From the IMG/VR virus record IMGVR_UViG_3300030106_005110, positions 1 to 24,589 of that record: a stretch of 24,589 nt of DNA. One strand, given 5' to 3'. Source of the DNA: a virus. A model generated the notes under the pieces. The model worked only from the letters and a program-made list of their open reading frames with translations. It had not been told where the DNA came from and did no database searches. Shown in pieces: positions 6,885-14,070 of the stretch. The translations under genes were made by a program, and so were the position numbers. How positions within the stretch are numbered: the first letter of the stretch is position 1; each line of letters starts with the position of its first letter.

Positions 6885-7742
6885 ATGCCGGATATTAATA
6901 TAAACCCACCATCACAAGAAGAGTTATCAAGGGAAACTTTAAAACCCTATGGTGTAGAAAACTATAGTGGTTCAGTAGTTCCTTCTAATAATTTAAAAAA
7001 GAGAGAGCTTCAACGCTCAGTAAAGAATGATGATGTTAAAAAGTTTTCTGTTGGATTAAGAGACATAGATGAAGCTATTTTTTACTATTTTAAAGAAGTA
7101 ATCAAACCTTCTGTTATGCAAAATAGTAAGAAAAAAAGTGTTCCTGTACTCTATGGTTCACCTGAAAGATGGTCTGCAGTTCAAAAGAATGGATTTATAA
7201 GAGATAGGCATGGTAAAATACAACTACCTCTCATTATAGTAAAAAGAGATAGTATAGAAAAAAATAGAAACTTAGGAAATAAAATGGATGCTAATAATCC
7301 TAATAATTTCGGAGTTTTTGAAAAGAAGTATTCAAATAAAAATAGATATGACAGATTTTCATTACTTAATAATAGGAATATAGTCAAAGAATATCAAGCA
7401 GTTGTAGTACCAGATTATGTTAACTTAACGTACTCTTGTATTATTTTTACTGAATACATAGAACAGATGAATAAAATAGTAGAATCTATCAATTATGCTT
7501 CAGATTCTTATTGGGGTGATCCGAGTAAGTTTAAGTTTAGGGCAATGATAGATAATTATACTACGAATACTAATATAACTCAAGGTCAAGATAGAACAGT
7601 TAAGACTGATTTTCAAATAAACCTTTTAGGACATATAGTACCTGATAACTTTAATACTCTACCTCAAGGAGTTAGTAAGTATTTTAGTAAAGCATCAGTT
7701 AGTTTTGGAGTTGAAACAGTAAAAGATATAAATAATATATAA
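6885..7742 (+). CDS. gp15: tail completion / sheath stabiliser protein (T4 gp15-like)
   Basis: 285 residues, close to T4 gp15 (272). Matching landmarks in order: an early helix IDEAIFYYFK (61-70), VPVLYGSPERW (86-96; T4 has VPITYASKEHF), IQLPLIIVKRDSI (112-124; T4 ILPRINLHLVDFS), and IIFTEYIEQMNKIVE (186-200; T4 SIFTRYEDDMFQIVE). gp15 caps the tail tube and sheath and binds the neck. The first 50 residues are a charged extension not seen in T4. A TTATTTATAAT string overlapping the previous stop, 14 bases upstream of the ATG, resembles the promoter-like motifs but could be chance. Confidence 0.82.
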   Translation: MPDININPPSQEELSRETLKPYGVENYSGSVVPSNNLKKRELQRSVKNDDVKKFSVGLRDIDEAIFYYFKEVIKPSVMQNSKKKSVPVLYGSPERWSAVQKNGFIRDRHGKIQLPLIIVKRDSIEKNRNLGNKMDANNPNNFGVFEKKYSNKNRYDRFSLLNNRNIVKEYQAVVVPDYVNLTYSCIIFTEYIEQMNKIVESINYASDSYWGDPSKFKFRAMIDNYTTNTNITQGQDRTVKTDFQINLLGHIVPDNFNTLPQGVSKYFSKASVSFGVETVKDINNI

Positions 7743-7743
7743 T

Positions 7744-8169
7744 ATGCCTAGATATTCAACAACAAGAGCAAGTTCTAGAGGCATTAGATTTTTTGATCTA
7801 GCTGTCGACGGAGGAAAATTTGTACAACAAACAATAGAAGAAGCAATGAATAGCGAACAAAAAGCTTATACGGTATTAAACAACGCAGTAACAAGCACAG
7901 TTAAAACAGTTAACGTTGTAACAGGCTCAGCTTCTGTTTCCGCTTCACTAACCTGGGTATCAACTTCTTTAGCTACTATTCCTGACGGATTTCCTACTCA
8001 AAGTAAGAATGATTTCACGATATTTATTAATGGAGTAGCTGTTGAAAACGACGCAGTACATAGTGTAACTGGAAGCGGAGTAAATGTAGTAGTTACTTTT
8101 AGTAGTAGTCTAAATTATAGCATAGATACTACAGATGAATATATGTTAACTGGTAAAGTGAATGCATAA
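7744..8169 (+). CDS. probable small tail structural protein
   Basis: 141 residues. An Arg/Ser-rich start (residues 3-14) and short helix (VQQTIEEAMNSEQKAYTVLN, about 27-46) lead into a Ser/Thr/Val-rich beta region with TGS motifs (VVTGSASVSASLTW; FTIFINGVAV; VHSVTGSG). The TGS signature ties it to the fibre proteins downstream. Starts two bases after the gp15-like gene and its stop overlaps the next ATG by one base, so it may be an adaptor that connects the fibre to the tail. I recognise no domain family. Confidence 0.65.
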   Translation: MPRYSTTRASSRGIRFFDLAVDGGKFVQQTIEEAMNSEQKAYTVLNNAVTSTVKTVNVVTGSASVSASLTWVSTSLATIPDGFPTQSKNDFTIFINGVAVENDAVHSVTGSGVNVVVTFSSSLNYSIDTTDEYMLTGKVNA

Positions 8170-9980
8170 TGGCGTTAATTAAATGGAAACAGCTCAGTAA
8201 GGACTTATCTACCCATGCGAATCTAACCGGTTCGTTAAAGGTTACCGGTTCGATATTGTTAAATGGCGCAGCTGTAAGTACTGCACAAACAGCAACAGGG
8301 TCATTATTAACTACTGCTAGTGCAACTAATAACGTTATAACTTTTACTAAAGGAAATAATTCAACTTTTAACGTTACAGTAGCAACAGGCTCAGGTGGAG
8401 GAGGATCAAGTGACTTAGGAGCTCTTAATTCATTCTCAGCTTCAGTTAATACATTTACTGGTTCTATTGATGGAGAAGTAACTGCGTTAATGGCTGCTAC
8501 TAGTTCCTATTTAACTAGTATTAACTCTTCATCCTTTGCTTTACTTACCGGCAGCAATACTTTTTCAGGAAGTCAAATTATATCTGGTACTTTAGATTCA
8601 AATGCTAAAGGAAATAAAATAAGATTTCATTACGATAATTTAGCAGCATTACCTAATGCTACAGTTTATCATGGAATGTTTGCTCATGTACACTCTGAAG
8701 GAGCTGCTTATTATGCTCATGGAGGAGCTTGGGTAAAATTAATAGATGATAATAAAACAGGTTCATTTTTAACAAATGCAGATACTAGTTCTTTTTTAAC
8801 CGATGCTAGTACAGGTTCCTTTATTACTAATTCAGATACAGGATCATTTATAACTAACTCACAGACGAGTTCAATGTCAGTAGCATCAGCATCGTTTAAT
8901 CCAGTAGCTTATTTATCAGCTAGTACTACTCATTCATTAGAACATATTGAAGTAGCTGATTTTGATAATGATGTAGCTGTATCTTTTTCAGGCAATAGAT
9001 TAAAATTTGTTTTTGGTACTCCAACCTCACCATCTAGTTTAAATTTAGCTAGATCAGGATTTGCTACTAATAGGTTTAATAAAGTAAGTGATGCTTATAC
9101 TATAACTGCAACTTGGAATAACGGAGGTTACAATTTCGTAACTGCATCTATATTTACAGGTTCAGTATTATTAGCTGCATCATCAGGTAGTGGTACATCT
9201 TTATCAACAAATTTAACTACAACCGGATCACATGCTTACTCAGTTCAATATACTGCTAGTTCTCCTTTAGACGGTAGTATATTTACAGATAGTGATACAG
9301 TATCAGCTAATTTATCTAAAACTAACCCAGGTAATCCTTCCATTTCTGATACTGCAACTATACAGTTAGGAGATAGTAGTAATCAATTAGAGCAAGGAGC
9401 AACTGGTTCGATAGCCTTTACTGCTTCTTATGGAAGTTCAAACGATTGGGAACAAGTATCGTTAATAGTAAGTGCAGCAAGTGCAGCTGCTACTAACCCT
9501 GGTACGTTAAATGTAACTGGTGCTTTAACTGGTTCATCTAGTTTTACATTATTTGCATCAGCATCATATAGATCACCTGCAGGAGAAAATGATCCTCAGT
9601 TATTTATATCTAGAACTAGTACTACTACGTTCTCTAAGATAATAAGTTTAAGACATGGAGCTTCGGCTACAGCTGCATTTACTCAAGCACAGTACGAAAA
9701 TTTAGGAAGTTGGGATACTACTCTTAATGGTGATGTAGGTACTATAGTTAAAGGAGATGTTAACCCAGTTGGTAATACTATATCTATAACGTGGACAGGT
9801 GATAAGTATCATTATATAGTATATGATGGTTCAAGAAGTGATCTAGGAGGTATATCAACTAGTGGATTTGCAGTATTAGGTCAGTTTACAAAATCTACTG
9901 TAGGAGATTATAAGGTTTATAGAACAACTGCTTTACAAGCAGGTGGTAGTGGAACGACAATTGAATATGTATTAAGTTAA
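8169..9980 (+). CDS. TGS-rich tail fibre / adhesin protein
   Basis: 603 residues, rich in Thr, Ser, Gly and Ala, with more than ten TGS motifs. Layout: an N-terminal segment (LIKWKQLSKDLSTHANL, 3-19) shared with the S74 fibre at 10857; VTGSILLNG fibre repeats; a His-containing segment (about 150-190: H168, H173-V-H175, H184, ending HGGAW) of a kind I have seen in marine phage tail proteins; five nine-residue tandem repeats (196-240); then a long beta-rich part with Ig-like character and a compact end (about 540-603). No signal peptide or membrane segment. Probably a trimeric fibre. No catalytic motif seen. Function in host binding is inferred from composition and position. Confidence 0.75.
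   Translation: MALIKWKQLSKDLSTHANLTGSLKVTGSILLNGAAVSTAQTATGSLLTTASATNNVITFTKGNNSTFNVTVATGSGGGGSSDLGALNSFSASVNTFTGSIDGEVTALMAATSSYLTSINSSSFALLTGSNTFSGSQIISGTLDSNAKGNKIRFHYDNLAALPNATVYHGMFAHVHSEGAAYYAHGGAWVKLIDDNKTGSFLTNADTSSFLTDASTGSFITNSDTGSFITNSQTSSMSVASASFNPVAYLSASTTHSLEHIEVADFDNDVAVSFSGNRLKFVFGTPTSPSSLNLARSGFATNRFNKVSDAYTITATWNNGGYNFVTASIFTGSVLLAASSGSGTSLSTNLTTTGSHAYSVQYTASSPLDGSIFTDSDTVSANLSKTNPGNPSISDTATIQLGDSSNQLEQGATGSIAFTASYGSSNDWEQVSLIVSAASAAATNPGTLNVTGALTGSSSFTLFASASYRSPAGENDPQLFISRTSTTTFSKIISLRHGASATAAFTQAQYENLGSWDTTLNGDVGTIVKGDVNPVGNTISITWTGDKYHYIVYDGSRSDLGGISTSGFAVLGQFTKSTVGDYKVYRTTALQAGGSGTTIEYVLS
8754..8888 (+). repeat. five 27-base repeats coding for a nine-residue fibre unit
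   Basis: In-frame units 8754-8780, 8781-8807, 8808-8834, 8835-8861 and 8862-8888 encode KTGSFLTNA, DTSSFLTDA, STGSFITNS, DTGSFITNS and a diverged QTSSMSVAS. Codons differ between units while the protein pattern [TS]xSF(L/I)T is kept, indicating selection on the protein. Confidence 0.9.
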
Positions 9981-9986
9981 TAGATT

Positions 9987-10682
9987 ATGGCAATAACTTT
10001 ACCAGGAGGATTTAGTATAACAAATAACGAACCAGCAGATGCTAGGATTGCCGTAGCTACTAGTGCATCAAGGTTAACTTTATCTACAGCTAATGTATAT
10101 GAAGGTTTATTGTCTTTCGAACAAAGTACTGATCAATTATTTGTATTAAAAGATGCAACAGCTCCTAGTTCAACAGGTTCGTGGGAAGTAGTAAACATTT
10201 TTACTATTACCGGTTCTCAATACAATTCTCAATATAGTATAGGAATAACAGGTTCTTTAAATGTATCAAATTCATTAGTTATAACAGGTGATGCTACAAT
10301 TTCAGGAGATGCTACTATCTCAGGTGATTTAAAAGTTAGCGGAACTTCTTCAGCAGTTAATACTACTAACCTAACTGTTACTGATAAATTTATATTAGTT
10401 AACTCAGGTTCAAATACTGCATCAGATAGTTCAGGTCTTATTTTTGGAGGCTCTGAAGGAGCTTTATATTCTGGTTCATCATTATTCTGGAATGGAGCTT
10501 TCAATAGTAACGACGGAAGAGTAGCAGTGGGTAGTGGAGTAGCTTCAACAGCAACAACAGCCACACCTTCTTATTATATGGCTGGAGCATTTTCAGGCTC
10601 AGCTAATCAAGCAACAGGATCTCAAGTAGATCATTACGGTAATATAAGAATAGACGGCGGAGATATCTATATCTACGTATAA
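9987..10682 (+). CDS. fibre-like structural protein with GDATIS repeats
   Basis: 231 residues. An N-terminal globular-looking part (VYEGLLSFEQSTDQLFVLKDA, residues about 37-57, is a pattern common in marine phage tail proteins) leads to GSLNVSNSLVIT and the tandem GDATIS-GDATIS-GDLKVS (101-118), a typical repeat of fibre beta-stems, then a Ser/Gly-rich end with LIFGGSEGALYSGSSLFWNG. A terminator follows at 10708, so this ends a transcription unit that probably began at 4433. It has no chaperone domain; the S74 protein in the next unit could serve that role in trans only if the two assemble together, which is speculation. Confidence 0.7.
   Translation: MAITLPGGFSITNNEPADARIAVATSASRLTLSTANVYEGLLSFEQSTDQLFVLKDATAPSSTGSWEVVNIFTITGSQYNSQYSIGITGSLNVSNSLVITGDATISGDATISGDLKVSGTSSAVNTTNLTVTDKFILVNSGSNTASDSSGLIFGGSEGALYSGSSLFWNGAFNSNDGRVAVGSGVASTATTATPSYYMAGAFSGSANQATGSQVDHYGNIRIDGGDIYIYV
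10287..10340 (+). repeat. three 18-base repeats (GDATIS / GDATIS / GDLKVS)
   Basis: Units 10287-10304, 10305-10322 and 10323-10340, in frame. The first two give identical peptides with silent differences; the third is diverged. A six-residue period is typical of a fibre beta-helical stem. Confidence 0.85.
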
Positions 10683-10707
10683 GCAGGCACACATTTTATC
10701 TAGAAAT

Positions 10708-10730
10708 AAGGCACGATAAGTGCCTTTTTT
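10708..10730 (+). terminator. intrinsic terminator after the GDATIS protein
   Basis: 7-bp stem AAGGCAC / GTGCCTT with loop GATAA, ending in six T residues (10725-10730). Starts 26 bases after the stop codon. Confidence 0.88.
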
Positions 10731-10776
10731 AGTTTCATATTAGGCATTTTTAAATATTTTTATTATATTATAAGTA

Positions 10777-10787
10777 CTATTTATATT
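10777..10787 (+). promoter_or_regulatory. candidate late promoter motif (CTATTTATATT)
   Basis: Third clear copy of the motif, 46 bases after the terminator at 10708 and 69 bases before the S74 fibre gene. Same orientation relative to the downstream gene as at 4057 and 4410. Confidence 0.4.
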
Positions 10788-10794
10788 AGAAGCT

Positions 10795-10828
10795 TTATTG
10801 GCCCGAAAGGGAAGTGGGCTCTCAATAA
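10795..10828 (+). promoter_or_regulatory. structured leader upstream of the S74 fibre gene
   Basis: Two nested stems: TTATTG (10795-10800) pairs with CAATAA (10823-10828), and GCCC (10801-10804) pairs with GGGC (10816-10819), leaving bulge TCT. An alternative small hairpin is CCC-GAAA-GGG (10802-10811), a GNRA-type loop. There is no U-run, so it is not a terminator. It is GC-rich for this genome. A five-codon open frame ATG AGT AAC CAA CCG TAA (10828-10845) begins on its last base, just before the real start. Confidence 0.45.
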
Positions 10829-10856
10829 TGAGTAACCAACCGTAAAACTAAAAATT

Positions 10857-11417
10857 ATGCCGAATTGGAAAAAACTGATTACTTCGGGATCACACGCATC
10901 CCTAAGTTCTGTTACCGGATCTATTCTTCTTTCCGGTGATTTACAAGCAAATTCAAATAATATCTTAGGAGTAGCAAAAGTTGGAGCAGCCTCTAACGAC
11001 GAATATTTTGACTTCGGAACTGATGCAATGATTAAAGTTGCAATAGATAATGTCGAAGATTTTAGATTTGTTGATGGAGGAACGTTTCATGCTAATGCTG
11101 ATGTAGTCGCATTTTCTTCTACAGTAGCATCAGATGAAAAGTTGAAAACTAATATAGTTAGTAGTAAATATGGTTTAGATGATATATTAAAATTAGACGG
11201 AAAAGAGTTTGATTGGAAAAAACATTTAAATCAAAAGCATGATATAGGATTTATTGCACAAGACGTTCAAAAAGTAATACCTGAATTAGTAAAAGAGGTA
11301 GATGGATTGAATGGAGATGAATCACATCTTGCTGTAGACTATGCTAAACTAGTTCCTGTTTTAGTAAATGCTATCAAGGAATTAAAGAATGAAATAGAGG
11401 AAATAAAAAATAAATAA
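10857..11417 (+). CDS. short tail fibre with C-terminal S74 intramolecular chaperone
   Basis: 186 residues: a 91-residue passenger (WKKLI then SVTGSILLSGDLQ, a fibre-stem motif shared with the protein at 8169) followed by a peptidase S74 / endosialidase chaperone domain. SDEKLKTNI (92-100) gives the expected Ser92 and Lys97 catalytic pair; then FDW (118-120), HDIGFIAQDVQKVIPELV (128-145), LAVDYAKLVPVLVNAIKEL (158-176) and a terminal coiled-coil helix. In this family the domain trimerises, helps the fibre fold, and cuts itself off before the serine. The passenger would then be a very small mature fibre or tip. Starts after CGTAAAACTAAAAATT, no Shine-Dalgarno. Confidence 0.92.
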   Translation: MPNWKKLITSGSHASLSSVTGSILLSGDLQANSNNILGVAKVGAASNDEYFDFGTDAMIKVAIDNVEDFRFVDGGTFHANADVVAFSSTVASDEKLKTNIVSSKYGLDDILKLDGKEFDWKKHLNQKHDIGFIAQDVQKVIPELVKEVDGLNGDESHLAVDYAKLVPVLVNAIKELKNEIEEIKNK

Positions 11418-11425
11418 GTTATATT

Positions 11426-11977
11426 ATGGGTTTTATAATAAATGCAGATCTTGAGACGAGTCAAGGACCTACTCAAGAGTTATACATCAGAGTTGAAGGA
11501 TTTTCTTTCAACAAGGTTACAGCGGAATTAGGTTTCCAAATAACCTATTGGATAGATAGAGAACATGCTATTAAACATAATAGAGTCTATCTTGAACAAG
11601 AAGTTAAACCAATGGTGGGATTAGTACAAAATAAAATGATGTACTATGAACAGCCGGAGTATGATGGAGAAGAAATAGAATTTAAACATTACCTTAAAGT
11701 AGATGTTGCTGAAGAAAGAGAAGTTGAAATACCAATATTTGAAATGAAAGAAGTAACTGAAGAAGTTCCTTACGTTAGTTTCGATGAAAATGGAGACGAA
11801 GTAATAAAGCATAGAAAGGTAATAAAAGAAAAGAAAGTAGAAACTGGTACTTTTAAAGAAGTTAAAAGTGTAATTGATTTGAAAGCATTCGATAATATAT
11901 ACGGATACTGTTATAAAAGATTATATGAACATTTAATTAATATAGTACCTAAAGATAAAATTGAAACAGTAAAGTAA
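11426..11977 (+). CDS. conserved hypothetical phage protein
   Basis: 183 residues. The opening MGFIINADLETSQGPTQELY is a pattern I have seen in uncharacterised proteins of marine T4-like phages next to tail genes; I know no function. The middle (about 90-150) is strongly charged with alternating Glu/Lys/Val (EEREVEIPIFEMKEVTEEV and KHRKVIKEKKVETG), suggesting long beta strands, and the end is helical (YGYCYKRLYEHLINIV). Sits eight bases after the S74 gene and four before the next gene, so it belongs to the same transcription unit. It could be a fibre-assembly or baseplate-related protein. Confidence 0.65.
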   Translation: MGFIINADLETSQGPTQELYIRVEGFSFNKVTAELGFQITYWIDREHAIKHNRVYLEQEVKPMVGLVQNKMMYYEQPEYDGEEIEFKHYLKVDVAEEREVEIPIFEMKEVTEEVPYVSFDENGDEVIKHRKVIKEKKVETGTFKEVKSVIDLKAFDNIYGYCYKRLYEHLINIVPKDKIETVK

Positions 11978-11980
11978 ACA

Positions 11981-12436
11981 ATGGCTAGATTTACCTACGG
12001 TACAGGAGATATAAGTTACAGTACGTTTCCGTCATGGTCAAATGCGATAGCATCTAACCCGGCAGCTACTAATATATCTGCTTCTACAGCATTTAGCGAT
12101 TATCATCCTTCCCAAAGCTTTTCAGGATCAAATATACAAGTTACTAGTTTAACTGGTAGTAGTGTATTTTATGGTTCGATAGTGGCAGGGCCTGGAGGTA
12201 ATGTAGAAGTAACAGCTCCTTATACTGCTGGTTCATCTAATAATATTACAGTAAAAAATTTAAATATTACAGCTACATCTATTACATGTGTTGCAACTCC
12301 TACTTATCCAGCTACATTTAATTCATGGAGAACAGCAGCTAGTGGTAGCGGTGCTTCTATTAGTACCAATGCTACTTTAACTATTACAGATGGAGCAGTA
12401 GCAGATCATGAAACTTATTTTGCGTACTTTACTTAA
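11981..12436 (+). CDS. probable beta-sandwich structural protein
   Basis: 151 residues, Ser/Thr/Ala-rich and almost free of Lys, with a TGSS motif (SLTGSSVFYGSIV). The last 45 residues (PATFNSWRTAASGSG, ending TLTITDG and HETYFAYF) follow the W...G...TIT...YAxF layout of InlB-type B-repeats or similar Ig-like domains. It is the last virion-like gene before the glycosyltransferase cassette. Probably a fibre-associated or host-range protein; no enzyme motif seen. The family call is tentative. Confidence 0.62.
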   Translation: MARFTYGTGDISYSTFPSWSNAIASNPAATNISASTAFSDYHPSQSFSGSNIQVTSLTGSSVFYGSIVAGPGGNVEVTAPYTAGSSNNITVKNLNITATSITCVATPTYPATFNSWRTAASGSGASISTNATLTITDGAVADHETYFAYFT

Positions 12437-12454
12437 TAAGTAGTTTTAATTGTT

Positions 12455-13309
12455 ATGAAAATAATTTGGGTTTTAGAAAATATAAGGAAACGAAAGGATT
12501 TCTATAGTAGGCTTCACACACTACTTTTACTTTGCTCAGTTAAACTTTGGAAAAAGTTTTATCCTAATGATAACTGTGTACTGTATTGTGATAAAATTAC
12601 TAAAGAGTTTTTAGTAGATTTAAAAGTTGAATGCTTTTGGAATGAAATTATCATATTAGAAGATAATAAATCTATAGACAAAAAAACGTTTTGGGCAGCT
12701 TCTAAATTACAGGTCTTATCTATTCAAAAAGAACCAGTAATAATCTTAGATAACGATTTATTAGTATACTTTCCTATTAAACAATTTTTCGATAACGAAT
12801 CAATATATTTCCATCACTATGAAGATGGTAAAGGATACTACCCTGGTACATTAGATAAATATGTAAAGCAGTTAAGTTATAGAGCTAGATGGCAAACTGA
12901 ATCAGTTAACGTAAGTATTTTAAATTTACCTGATTATAAGTTTACCAACGAATATGCTAATCTTAGTTTAAAAATAATGGAAGAATTTACTGCTATGAAA
13001 GTACCTCACTCTCAATATTTGATATTTGCTGAGCAATTATTATTAAAACACCTTATAGATAAAAATAATATCAAACATAAAAGTATTATTTCTACTTATT
13101 GGAACTGTAAAGATTGGAAATGGGGGGATGATAATGATAGAGGAATATGGAACATCAACCAATCAGGTAGATACCTTAAACATTACGGACCTGAAAAAGG
13201 TTGGTTAGTAGATAATAAACCAGGATATAACTATAGTAATGAGATAAAACATTTGGAAAATTGCTTAAATTTTCCTATATTAGATTTATCTAAGATAAAA
13301 AGATTATAA
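12455..13309 (+). CDS. GT-A type glycosyltransferase-like protein
   Basis: 284 residues. KLWKKFYPNDNCVLYCD (30-46), then FWAASKLQVLS (79-89) and VIILDNDLLVY (95-105) with the metal-binding D99-N-D101 motif, fit the nucleotide-sugar half of a GT-A glycosyltransferase; similar uncharacterised proteins occur in Bacteroidota. Acceptor and sugar cannot be told. First gene of the cassette, 18 bases after the fibre gene with no Shine-Dalgarno. Its stop shares one base with the next ATG, indicating translational coupling to the methyltransferase. No signal peptide or membrane segment, so it acts in the host cytoplasm. Confidence 0.62.
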   Translation: MKIIWVLENIRKRKDFYSRLHTLLLLCSVKLWKKFYPNDNCVLYCDKITKEFLVDLKVECFWNEIIILEDNKSIDKKTFWAASKLQVLSIQKEPVIILDNDLLVYFPIKQFFDNESIYFHHYEDGKGYYPGTLDKYVKQLSYRARWQTESVNVSILNLPDYKFTNEYANLSLKIMEEFTAMKVPHSQYLIFAEQLLLKHLIDKNNIKHKSIISTYWNCKDWKWGDDNDRGIWNINQSGRYLKHYGPEKGWLVDNKPGYNYSNEIKHLENCLNFPILDLSKIKRL

Positions 13310-14070
13310 TGAGTATTTTAGACAAAGAATATATAAGACAGTTTATAACTAATGATGTAAAGTTAGATAAAGACTTAAATGGAGAAGAAATAAAAAAGTT
13401 CGATCCTGTAAAATATAGATGGACACATGGAGCATCAGATTATGATTTAGGAGATGGATTACTTCTTTATAGTATTATTCAATTAATGAGATATAAAATA
13501 TGTGTTTGTTTAGGTTCAGGAGGAGGCTTTATTCCTAGAATAATGACTCAAGCAAGATTAGACTTACACGGTCAAGGTATTTATCAAGGTAATAATGATT
13601 ATAACCATGGAGATATAGGAGTTACTTTTCTAGTAGATGCAGCTAATGGAGTTGGGGGTGAAATAAATTATAAAGAAAAAGAAAGCTTTTTTAGATATCA
13701 ATTTGTTCCTAGATTTATAAACGATACAACTGAAAATGCTTATTATAACTTTTTTGTAAAACAAGATATAAAAATAGACTTATTACACATAGATGCTGGT
13801 CATTCTTACGAAGATGTTAAAAAAGATTTTGAATTATATTCTAATATTATTAGCGATAACGGAATGATATCTATACATGATACTGATGAAAATTTTCAAA
13901 AAGAATTAATAATTACTGAAGATGAAAAAGAATATTATGAGTTTTTTGACGGTCCTCCTAAATTTATAAAAGAAATAGGACCTGAATGGAAACAGTTTAA
14001 TTTTTTTAATAACGGTAATTACCCTTCTAAACCAAGTTCAACCGGAATAACTTTATTACAACGTGCTTAA
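13309..14070 (+). CDS. class I SAM-dependent methyltransferase
   Basis: 253 residues. LGSGGGF (68-74) after a hydrophobic strand CVC is the SAM-binding loop. IDLLHIDAGHSYEDVKKDF (156-174), then DNGMISIHDTD (183-193), is the pattern of the Methyltransf_24-type and related sugar or small-molecule O-methyltransferases found in polysaccharide gene clusters. The HID/HDT histidines and acidic residues are kept. Given its neighbours, a likely substrate is a sugar or glycan, but that is inference. The 8-base overlap with the following GTG-started gene ties the two together. Nothing suggests a DNA methyltransferase: there is no DPPY or PC motif. Confidence 0.75.
   Translation: MSILDKEYIRQFITNDVKLDKDLNGEEIKKFDPVKYRWTHGASDYDLGDGLLLYSIIQLMRYKICVCLGSGGGFIPRIMTQARLDLHGQGIYQGNNDYNHGDIGVTFLVDAANGVGGEINYKEKESFFRYQFVPRFINDTTENAYYNFFVKQDIKIDLLHIDAGHSYEDVKKDFELYSNIISDNGMISIHDTDENFQKELIITEDEKEYYEFFDGPPKFIKEIGPEWKQFNFFNNGNYPSKPSSTGITLLQRA

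Noticed and set aside
8754-8888. CRISPR array or mobile-element repeat
   Set aside because: The units are directly joined, in frame, vary at silent positions and have no spacers, so they are protein repeats.
10229-10564. 111-residue minus-strand open frame opposite the GDATIS fibre
   Set aside because: Low-complexity shadow of the repeat region with no motif, no start signal and no neighbours on that strand.
13309-14070. DNA methyltransferase of a restriction or anti-restriction system
   Set aside because: No DPPY/NPPY or PC motif; the HID..HDT pattern is that of small-molecule or sugar methyltransferases.
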